Assembly (NCBI RefSeq): GCF_001641265.1
Contig: NW_020167533.1
Location: 1,054,001-1,118,000, forward strand
Source of the DNA: Pseudogymnoascus destructans
Taxonomy: Eukaryota > Ascomycota > Leotiomycetes > Thelebolales > Thelebolaceae
Direction of reading: 5' to 3'
Length of the DNA: 64,000 nucleotides
Positions within the stretch are counted from its first letter, which is position 1. Every line of letters starts with the position of its first letter. Positions 57,279 to 64,000 of the stretch are shown here, piece by piece. The notes beneath the pieces were generated by a model. That model searched no databases. It worked only from the letters and a program-made list of their open reading frames with translations, and had not been told where the DNA came from. Made by a program: the position numbers and the translations under genes.

Positions 57279-58556
57279 TCACTCCCGCTTGAGGAGTTGG
57301 GTATCCAGCTTCCGGACTCCCGGCCCAGTGTGCTGGCTACGGCAGTCCTTTGCAAAGTGGCCTGGTCTGCCACAGTTGTAACAGGCGTTCCCTACTTGGG
57401 TAGGCCTTGCGCCTTGGGTGTCGGCTGGCTTGCGCGCAGGTTGTTGGTCCGATCGACGGCGATCCTGGAAGGGCGTTCGCTCCCGGTGATTGCCCGACTT
57501 GTGGCTATTGAAGTGGCCCTTCCGAGCTGGAAAGCCACCCTGCAGGGTTCCCTTATTCTCCCTTGTGTTGGGCCTATCCGTAGAAGGATTCTTCTCGGTT
57601 ACCCACCGGTTGTTCATTTCCAGCATGGCTAGGATATTGACAACAGCCTCCCTGTGGGTCGTGGAACGCTCGGCGTAGCCACCCTCAAGGAGGCGCTGCC
57701 TCATTTCTGGGTATAACTTCGTCAGGAGGTGGGTGGTCCTCTGGGACTCGGTGTAGGGCTCCATTTCCCGCTCCAATTCCTCGAGGTACGCAACGAATTT
57801 GCGGATACCCTGCCCCTTACGCTGGTGGGCGCCGTTGTATTTGAGGGCTGCAATGCGTTGCCGGTTGGCTGGGTCGATATGGAGGTCGCGAAGGAACTCT
57901 TCAAACCCTGCGATATCTAAAGGGTCCTCGAGCCCTTCCTCTTGCGAGGCGCAGCGGTTGTCCCACTCCTTCATGGGGTCGCTCTCAAGGTATTGGGCGG
58001 CGAAGGCCACCTTGGATTGCTCGGTTGGGAACATTCTTGGCTGGTATCGGAAGGAAGCGCGGATTGAGGCCATAAACTCGTTGAGCTCTCGTGTCGACTC
58101 GCCTTTGTAGACCTTAGGGTCCTTGACCTTGCCGAAAGGCCTATACGACGGGGTTGCTTCTCGCGATACTACGGAGGCAGTCTCTTGTTCCTCCTCATTT
58201 GGGGTCCCCTCCCATTCTTCCTCACTGTCTTGGTGTCGCCTTTTCCGGCGTCCTTCTTCTTGTATTCGGACCTGTCTTTCTGCGAAGACCCTTACTTCCT
58301 CCGGGTAGGCGCTATAGTCGTCGCCGTGCGATCGTCGGAATACTTGGAGGGCTTCTTCCATGGTATTGTAGTAGGCCCTCTCTTCTTCGATCCTATTCTT
58401 GAGGGCGGCCAGCTTTGATGGCATCCTGTCCGCTTTGCTCGTCGCGGAGCTGCTGGCTTCAGGGCCCAGAGTCGGTGGGCTGGCCTCGATGGTTTCTGCC
58501 GCTGGAGTCGCTCCTCCGGAGGTCGCTCGGGTAATCCTCTTTTCCTGGCTCGCCAT
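57279..58556 (-). CDS. Gypsy gag with zinc knuckle
   Basis: 425 aa from an ATG only 40 nt after the 5' LTR. The N-terminus is Ser/Ala/Pro-rich. A capsid-like region includes FGKVKDPKVYKGE and KVAFAAQYLESDPMKEWDN. The CCHC knuckle CYNCGRPGHFAKDC lies near residue 395. The frame ends at TGA (57279-57281) followed by C. The next codons stay open in the same frame into the protease, so Gag-Pol could be made by stop readthrough. Confidence 0.93.
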   Translation of the reverse strand: MASQEKRITRATSGGATPAAETIEASPPTLGPEASSSATSKADRMPSKLAALKNRIEEERAYYNTMEEALQVFRRSHGDDYSAYPEEVRVFAERQVRIQEEGRRKRRHQDSEEEWEGTPNEEEQETASVVSREATPSYRPFGKVKDPKVYKGESTRELNEFMASIRASFRYQPRMFPTEQSKVAFAAQYLESDPMKEWDNRCASQEEGLEDPLDIAGFEEFLRDLHIDPANRQRIAALKYNGAHQRKGQGIRKFVAYLEELEREMEPYTESQRTTHLLTKLYPEMRQRLLEGGYAERSTTHREAVVNILAMLEMNNRWVTEKNPSTDRPNTRENKGTLQGGFPARKGHFNSHKSGNHRERTPFQDRRRSDQQPARKPADTQGARPTQVGNACYNCGRPGHFAKDCRSQHTGPGVRKLDTQLLKRE

Positions 58557-58596
58557 CCTGATCTGGTAGGCTGAGTATGGGTTGAGTCAATAGAAT

Positions 58597-58835
58597 TGTA
58601 AAGTCGTAGGACCCAGGGTCACACGGGAGCTCAGGGAACCAGATCAGTAGGTAGGAAGTAGGATTCAATGCGTAACAATAGGTCTACGTATATACAGCGA
58701 CTATTGACTGGAGGCCTCACTCCGAGCCTCCAGCCCCTTATATACAGGAACCCGTAGGCCCTAATTTACCGAGCCCGCCAGGTCCACTGTAAGAGCGTGA
58801 CACCTCACGTGCCCTCACGTGAGGGCCGCCTTACA
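58597..58835 (-). repeat. 5' LTR of the Gypsy element
   Basis: 239 bp, starts TGTAAAG and ends CTTACA in plus orientation. It carries the same CACGTG palindrome (58811-58826). It is followed by AAACG, the target duplication. It drives gag-pol on the minus strand. Confidence 0.95.
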
Positions 58836-59305
58836 AAACGGCAGAGATTTCTGGGCAATGATGTTTGAATATATAGTCTGGTCGACTAATGTGCAGAGAG
58901 ACTTGAATGAAGGAAGGTGCTTATTTAACAGAGGTAATACCAGAGATAGTTTAAGGTTACCCCATCGGACAAAGCTAAGAAGGAATTAGATATTGTTATG
59001 CAGAATAAGGGCAAAGGATTTCATACCGTCGTCCGGCATAGTCTGGTAACAAAACTAAGATTCCCCGACCAAACTCATTCACAACAAGGTTGATTCCCTA
59101 CCCCTAGAAGCGGCCGTATCTGTAGTGCAAATTGGGAATCCCCACGCGAGCGACCCCTGTCGCTCGCGCGCGCACGGGCCATTGTGGAGCGATTATTGTG
59201 CAGCAAATTGGGAGACCCCCGGGACGGCGCAGGCGCATCAAGCACGCATACAGAGCATGCAACGAAGGGCGAATAGCGCACACACACCGCTCGCGCAAGG
59301 GAAGG
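58836..59305. other. Gypsy target flank and 5' region of the helicase gene
   Basis: The left part (58841-58974) reads on the minus strand as one open frame with 51496-51765 once the Gypsy element is removed (see the interrupted gene). A 52-nt intron-like stretch follows (58975-59026). At 59148-59169 lies a hairpin, GCGAGCGAC-CCCT-GTCGCTCGC. Two related short direct repeats, GTGCAAATTGGGAATCCCC and GTGCAGCAAATTGGGAGACC, lie at 59125 and 59199. GC content rises sharply from about 59140. Confidence 0.6.
59148..59169. repeat. 9-bp-arm hairpin upstream of the helicase gene
   Basis: GCGAGCGAC and GTCGCTCGC flank CCCT. It sits at the sharp GC transition, between two short direct repeats. It could be a boundary or regulatory hairpin of the helicase locus. 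Confidence 0.75.
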
Positions 59306-62300
59306 ATGGCGGCCAGCTTCTCCTACCTCGCAACTCACGGGGTGCTGCTCTGCCGCGACTGCGGGACCTGCCTCATGCCCGCGCGCGCCAGCCAGGAGTG
59401 GCACCTGAGGCACCCACCCCACGACCTCAAGGGGCCGGAGCTGCGCACCCTGCTCGACCTCTTCGCGACGCATGAGCTGCGGCCCCCGGGACAGGTCGCC
59501 CTGCCAGACCAGCCCTGCATCGCCATCGAGGGACTGCGCTGCCATCCGGCATTCTCCTGCATCCTCTGCGACGACGGCCGGCCGACCCTGACCCGGTCCG
59601 GGCCGGCCATCAGGGCGCACGTGTCCCGGGAGCACGGGCAGAAGCCGTCGCAGCAGAGTGAGGGTGGCGCGTGGCAGAGATGCACGGTGCAGACCTTCTT
59701 CGCAAAGACCGAGCATGTCCGGTACTTTGTGGTTACAGACGACGACAGGGCGGAAGGGGACGCAGCTACTGCCGCCATCGCCCTCGAGCCGCAGGAGCAG
59801 GCCTTCTTCGACCTGGCCGACGCGGACGCGACCATGGTAGCGGACGACATCAAGACGGAGGGCAACAAGGTGCACGGCTTCGACAGCCACCCCTCGGCTG
59901 CGGTCCCGTGGCTGAGGCGGACTGGCATCGAGAACCACGTGCGGGGCCTAGAGAAGGACGAGATGCACGCCTCCTTTGCGCTGCCGAAGAGCGCAGATGA
60001 GGGAGAGCCCGAGCTGTTCCTGATGCTCGAGGTCATGGACGAGATCCTCGCTGAGGTGCACGGCTGGTGCTTCGACGGGCCGGACTGCATGCTGACGTGG
60101 CCGAGGCAGCTCGCGCTGAGCCGCTTCCATGGCGCCCCTACCTCATCGGCACCAGCCAGTTGCAGGGCAGGCAGGGTGCGCGGCTTCGACCCCAAGAAGG
60201 AGCCATCCACACTGCGCACAAACTTTGGGTACTGGAAGCAGTTCATGGCGTACTGCTACCGCGTCGCCTACTGCGGCAGCCACTTCACGCCACCTCTGAG
60301 CGCGGACCAGGGCAGGCGCCCCGAGGACCGGATCCGGCTGACGGACGAGCAGACGACAGCTTGGGAGGCCGCCCTGGAGTGCGCTGCCGACGGAGACCGC
60401 TTAGCGCTGAACGACGCCCTCCGATCCCTCTGCATGGCCCTCGTCTGCCACGAGTTCGGCGGCGACCGCTTCAGCTCGCCGCTCCTCAGCTTCTGCGCGA
60501 TGCTGAGCGTCAAGCCACGCACCAAGTCGTGGAAGGAGCCGGGCAACTTCAACAGCTGCCTGTCCGGCCTGATCTGGGCTGTGCAGCTGCTCATCTTCAG
60601 CACGGCCGCATACCTCGAGAGGTCGGGCGCCGGCAGCACGCTCGAGCACATCAACAGCATCTGCGAGCAGTACCTGCGGCCGGACACGGAGACGCCCATG
60701 GGCGAGATACTGGGCTGGCGCCTGCTGCTGTTCGCGGTGTCGAAGGACGGAGTGGGCTCGCACCAGGCGCACTGGGACGAGGACGAGCAGATCCTCACCT
60801 ACAGGGACGTCGACCTGAACATGGACGAGGTGCAGCAGCTGCTGCTGTCGGAGTTCAGGCAGGCGCAGCATCTGCTGCACGGCGAGCTCATGTTTGGCGC
60901 AGCGGGCCTGCCACGGATGCGCGCGTGGGCACTCAAGGACAACCTCGACGCCGACAACTTTAGCTGGCACTTTGGCGAGCACCGGGAGAACGCGGCACTG
61001 CTGAAGCCGCTCGCGGGCTCACTGCGCAATGTCATACGGGAGTCGCAGTCACTCCGAGCGTCATTCCTCGACACCACTGCTGCACCTACTGCTGAGGATG
61101 GAGAGGATGGAGAGGCTGATGCAGGGGTCACGAGGGTCATGTGGCGACAGAAGGCCATCGACCAGTACGAGGCCGTCGCTGACGAGTTCCTCAAGCGGCT
61201 CCTCGTCCTCATCCACATGGCCTGGGGCCAGCTGCTGCGCGAGAGCGAGCTGTTCTCCCTCACCTGGCGCAACACGCAGCGGAGGCGTAGCGTCTACCTC
61301 AAGCACGGGCTCGTGATGCTGCACACCACCTACCACAAGGGCCAGCAGCAGACGGGCAGGTTCAAGGACAACATCCGCTTCCTGCCAGCCGCCATCGGAG
61401 ACCTCCTGCTGGACTACCTCGTCTACGTCGTGCCGCTCCGCCAGGCCTTCCTGCGCCAGTCCTCCCCACGCGCAATCATGTCCGCGTACCTGTGGTGGAA
61501 GGACGGGGCCGTGTGGGCCGACAACCGGCTGACGCGGTGCATGGAGCAGGCGTGCGTGCGGGCCAAGGTGCCACGGCTGCACATCGCCAACTGGCGCCAG
61601 ATGACGGTCAACATTGTGAAGACCAAGTTTGCGGGCGACCTTGCGTGCTTCGAGGGCATCGGGGCCGACGACGACGATGAGGATGCAGAGGAGATGGAGG
61701 ATGACATCCGGACCATGACGAGGCAGCGGAACCACAGCACGCGGGTGGTGAACCGCAGCTACGCGAACCAGCTGAACGCGAACTTTGGGAATGTGTGGGA
61801 TGGCCTCATCCGTCGGAACCTGCGCGCGTCATCCCTGTGGAGGGGGCTGTGGGATCTCGACACGGTGCTCGGGGATGCGGTCGCAGCAGCAGGGAAGAGG
61901 AAGCGCGAGGCGGCAGAGGTGGCAGGGTCCGACAGGCCGCGGATGCTGAAGAGGATTGCCGTGGGCGTGCACCGGCCGCGGAAGAGGTGGTCTGCTGCAG
62001 CCCTGCTGAAGTGCGCGAGGGGGCTCTACCACGACGACAAGCTGCAGTGGAAGTCGGCCGCACAGGAGCGGGCGATGACGGTCGTCATGTCATGGACGGA
62101 GCAGGTCGTCGTCATCCTGGGCACCGGCGAGGGGAAGAGCCTGCTGTTCATGCTGCCCTGTGTCCTGCCTGATGCGGGCGTGACGATCCTCGTGCTGCCG
62201 CTCGTGTCCCTGCGTGGCGACCTGCTGCGGCGTGTGCAGGAGCTCGGGATAGACCACCTCGTGTGGGCCCCGGGCGAGGAGCGGGACGCACCGCTGGTGT

Positions 62301-63766
62301 TCGTCACGGTCGAGGCCGCGAGCACGTCTCAGTTCCGGGCGTATGCGCACAGGCTGGCCGCGACGCAGCAGCTCGGCCGCGTCGTGATAGACGAGGCGCA
62401 CCTCACAATCACGGCGTCCGAGTACCGTCACGCCATGGCCGACCTCGCCCTCATCCGCAGCGTGCGCACGCAGTTCGTCTACCTGACGGCCACCCTGCCG
62501 CCAATGCTACAGGCCGCGTTCGAGAGGCAGAACAACCTCGTGAAGCCAAAGGTCGTGCGGGCCTCAACGAACAGGCGGAACCTCTCGTACCTCGTGCAGC
62601 GGGCCACAGGGCAGGGGAGCCTGCTAGAAGAGGGCGCGCGGAGGGCCAGGGACGCGTGGCGGGCGAGCGGGCTGCTCGACCAGACCCGAGACAAGATCAT
62701 ACTCTACGTGCGGACACGGGAGGAGGCACAGGACCTGGGCAGCCTGCTCCGCTGCCCGGTCTACACCGCGATGGCCGGCACGGCAGAGGAGAAGCAGGAG
62801 CTGCTCAGGACGTGGCTCACAACACCCGAGCTGCCATACATTGTGGCGACGTCGGCCCTTAGCGCCGGCTTCGACTACCCACATGTCCGGCTCGTCATGC
62901 ACCTGGACGAGCCACGCTCCCTCGTCGACTTTGCGCAGGAGTCCGGTCGGGCTGGGCGCGATGGGAGGGAGGCATACTCAGCCGTGCTCCTGCCGCACAA
63001 GTGGCAGTCGCAGGCGGGCAACGCCGGTATGGATGTCGAGACGAGGGCACTCTACCGCTACCTCGAAGGCCGGGAGTGCAGGCGCACGTGTCTGAGTGCG
63101 CACCTCGATGAGGCATCAGAGCTTCGGCAGTGCGATGGCACCAGGGATGATGTGGCGTGCGATGTCTGCAGCAGTGGCCCCAGCCCATCACACGTGCCCC
63201 GTGACGATGCCACAGAGGCAATGCCGCACACAGGGAGTGCAGCCATCCACGAGAAGCGGCGTTTGGCATACCTCGAGCTCAGCCGCTACAAGGAGGACCT
63301 CCTCACCGTGAAGGGGACGTGCCTGCTCTGTCGAGGGCTCGGGGAGCAGTGGGACCACCAGTTCACCAAGTGCCACCAGCGGTTCGACTTCTTCAGGGCG
63401 CGCGACCAGGCCAGAAGGAGGGGGCAGGGCCGCGGGCCATGGATCTCAGCTTTCGCGGCGTGCTACTGGTGCTACAACCCACAGTCGGTCTGTCAACGTG
63501 CAGACCCGGCCAGTGGCCTCGAGCAGTGCAGGTACGCAGACATCGTGATGCCGCTCTGCTACGGCGTGTTCCACAAGACTGGGGGCGAACAGTGGCTGCA
63601 GGAGAGGTTCGGTGAGCAGGCAGTGAGGGCAGGGGCAGCAGGGGCGTTCAATGACGTGGATGTGTTCCTGTCATGGTGTGGGCAGGTGGCCGAGTTTGCA
63701 GGTGGGAAGGGCATCTGGGGGGTAAAGATCGCAGCAGCAGCGCTGCTCGAGTTCGAGGCATATTAA
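59306..63766 (+). CDS. OrsD-like / tyrosine-recombinase-like / RecQ helicase fusion (telomere-linked-helicase-like)
   Basis: Intronless, 1486 aa from the ATG at 59306. The frame is open 174 nt further upstream without an ATG. The N-terminus has OrsD-type (DUF3505) zinc elements: LCRDCGTCLMPARASQEWH near residue 14, then CILCDDG ... HVSREHG near 90, and VQTFFAK. A central domain (about 600-830) keeps a tyrosine-recombinase set: Arg645 (LLRESELFSLTW), Lys678 (YHKG), Arg764 (NWRQMTV), His810 and Tyr819 (NHSTRVVNRSYA). The His-Tyr spacing of nine fits the family. A RecQ-type helicase follows, with GTGEGKS (Lys944), DEAH (Asp1029), LTATLP, and QESGRAGRDG near 1211. The end has a Cys-rich module (CYWCYNPQSVCQ). 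The gene is far richer in GC than its neighbours. Fungal proteins like this are often subtelomeric. The helicase call is firm. Recombinase activity is inferred. Confidence 0.9.
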   Translation: MAASFSYLATHGVLLCRDCGTCLMPARASQEWHLRHPPHDLKGPELRTLLDLFATHELRPPGQVALPDQPCIAIEGLRCHPAFSCILCDDGRPTLTRSGPAIRAHVSREHGQKPSQQSEGGAWQRCTVQTFFAKTEHVRYFVVTDDDRAEGDAATAAIALEPQEQAFFDLADADATMVADDIKTEGNKVHGFDSHPSAAVPWLRRTGIENHVRGLEKDEMHASFALPKSADEGEPELFLMLEVMDEILAEVHGWCFDGPDCMLTWPRQLALSRFHGAPTSSAPASCRAGRVRGFDPKKEPSTLRTNFGYWKQFMAYCYRVAYCGSHFTPPLSADQGRRPEDRIRLTDEQTTAWEAALECAADGDRLALNDALRSLCMALVCHEFGGDRFSSPLLSFCAMLSVKPRTKSWKEPGNFNSCLSGLIWAVQLLIFSTAAYLERSGAGSTLEHINSICEQYLRPDTETPMGEILGWRLLLFAVSKDGVGSHQAHWDEDEQILTYRDVDLNMDEVQQLLLSEFRQAQHLLHGELMFGAAGLPRMRAWALKDNLDADNFSWHFGEHRENAALLKPLAGSLRNVIRESQSLRASFLDTTAAPTAEDGEDGEADAGVTRVMWRQKAIDQYEAVADEFLKRLLVLIHMAWGQLLRESELFSLTWRNTQRRRSVYLKHGLVMLHTTYHKGQQQTGRFKDNIRFLPAAIGDLLLDYLVYVVPLRQAFLRQSSPRAIMSAYLWWKDGAVWADNRLTRCMEQACVRAKVPRLHIANWRQMTVNIVKTKFAGDLACFEGIGADDDDEDAEEMEDDIRTMTRQRNHSTRVVNRSYANQLNANFGNVWDGLIRRNLRASSLWRGLWDLDTVLGDAVAAAGKRKREAAEVAGSDRPRMLKRIAVGVHRPRKRWSAAALLKCARGLYHDDKLQWKSAAQERAMTVVMSWTEQVVVILGTGEGKSLLFMLPCVLPDAGVTILVLPLVSLRGDLLRRVQELGIDHLVWAPGEERDAPLVFVTVEAASTSQFRAYAHRLAATQQLGRVVIDEAHLTITASEYRHAMADLALIRSVRTQFVYLTATLPPMLQAAFERQNNLVKPKVVRASTNRRNLSYLVQRATGQGSLLEEGARRARDAWRASGLLDQTRDKIILYVRTREEAQDLGSLLRCPVYTAMAGTAEEKQELLRTWLTTPELPYIVATSALSAGFDYPHVRLVMHLDEPRSLVDFAQESGRAGRDGREAYSAVLLPHKWQSQAGNAGMDVETRALYRYLEGRECRRTCLSAHLDEASELRQCDGTRDDVACDVCSSGPSPSHVPRDDATEAMPHTGSAAIHEKRRLAYLELSRYKEDLLTVKGTCLLCRGLGEQWDHQFTKCHQRFDFFRARDQARRRGQGRGPWISAFAACYWCYNPQSVCQRADPASGLEQCRYADIVMPLCYGVFHKTGGEQWLQERFGEQAVRAGAAGAFNDVDVFLSWCGQVAEFAGGKGIWGVKIAAAALLEFEAY

Positions 63767-64000
63767 ACTAGCGAATGGGTGTTCGACTGGTAGCGCCATG
63801 TATTTATAATATAGACTGTAGCCATAGAGCCATATTAATTATGTCGTGAGTTGAGAAATATTATTCTCTGCAATTTAAATAAATTGGAACGGATTATAAT
63901 AATCACACTCCTCGACGAGATATGAACTGCATTAAATTACTGACGATGACACATACCGCCAATACATATGATCTTATTACAGCAATATAAGCTGTATATT
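63767..64000. other. AT-rich region downstream of the helicase gene
   Basis: GC content drops abruptly after the stop codon. No telomere repeat (TTAGGG), terminal repeat or gene is seen before the window ends. Confidence 0.6.

Larger units (their letters stand above)
51771..58835 (-). mobile_element. Full-length chromoviral Ty3/Gypsy LTR retrotransposon
   Basis: A 7065-bp element on the minus strand, flanked by the 5-bp duplication AAACG (51766-51770 and 58836-58840). The LTRs are 239 bp, starting TGTAAAG and ending CTTACA, and I find no difference between them. The order from the 5' LTR (right) is gag, in-frame TGA, protease, reverse transcriptase, RNase H, integrase, chromodomain. A polypurine tract (AGAAGGGGGAGG on the minus strand, 52012-52024) precedes the 3' LTR. 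The sequence after the 5' LTR (ATTCTATTGACTC) has no standard TGG primer-binding start. A separate spliced gene lies antisense between pol and the 3' LTR. Pol carries lesions, although the LTRs suggest recent insertion. Confidence 0.96.

Noticed and set aside
59335..60246. Long minus-strand frames opposite the helicase gene (also 59075-59938 and 61061-61735)
   Set aside because: They are shadows caused by the high GC3 of the helicase gene. None has a domain, while the plus strand has firm helicase motifs.
63767..64000. Telomere repeat search after the helicase gene
   Set aside because: Telomere-linked helicases often lie near chromosome ends, but no TTAGGG/CCCTAA repeats occur here, so a terminal position is not shown.

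Overview
The window is nuclear DNA of a filamentous ascomycete (Pezizomycotina). The evidence is short introns (about 45-100 nt, GT...AG), fungus-specific housekeeping genes (CHS7, PFA3-type palmitoyltransferase, Spg1/Tem1 GTPase, Clg1-like cyclin), pogo/Fot1 transposons and a chromodomain Ty3/Gypsy element. CAND1 is one uninterrupted gene. As far as I know it is split in two in Aspergillus, which argues against that genus. No rRNA, CRISPR or convincing tRNA gene was seen.

Left part, about 1.4-40 kb: a conserved gene block. In order it holds a RING protein with SUMO-interaction-like motifs (-), a conserved nuclear-type hypothetical (+), OHCU decarboxylase of urate breakdown (-) divergent from PRP19 (+), CHS7 (-), a long non-genic stretch with a decayed pogo-like deletion derivative (12657-13912) and many simple repeats, a Clg1/Pho80-type cyclin (+), a PFA3-like DHHC enzyme (-), a C2H2 protein (+), CAND1 (-), a mitochondrial protein with a 15-bp coding repeat (+), a PLAC8 protein (+), Spg1/Tem1 (-), glycine cleavage H protein (+), HEM3 (-) and a cysteine-rich secreted protein (-). 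Most were rebuilt here from spliced exons whose phases close exactly.

Right part, about 41-64 kb: an accessory, transposon-dense region. It holds a 235-bp tandem duplication, an intact pogo-like element with about 117-bp terminal inverted repeats (42924-45133), decayed repeats and a 16-bp satellite, a second intact pogo/Fot1 element with a zinc-knuckle transposase (48716-50575), a solo LTR inserted in a 38-bp tandem array with a 5-bp target duplication, and a full-length chromoviral Gypsy (51771-58835) with apparently identical LTRs. The Gypsy carries a spliced antisense gene between pol and the 3' LTR and sits inside another reading frame.

The window ends with a strikingly GC-rich intronless gene (59306-63766). 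It joins an OrsD-like zinc-finger N-terminus, a tyrosine-recombinase-like core that keeps an R-K-R-H-Y set, and a RecQ-type helicase. It belongs to the fungal telomere-linked-helicase-like group. It is the best candidate here for an under-described mobile or telomere-associated system.
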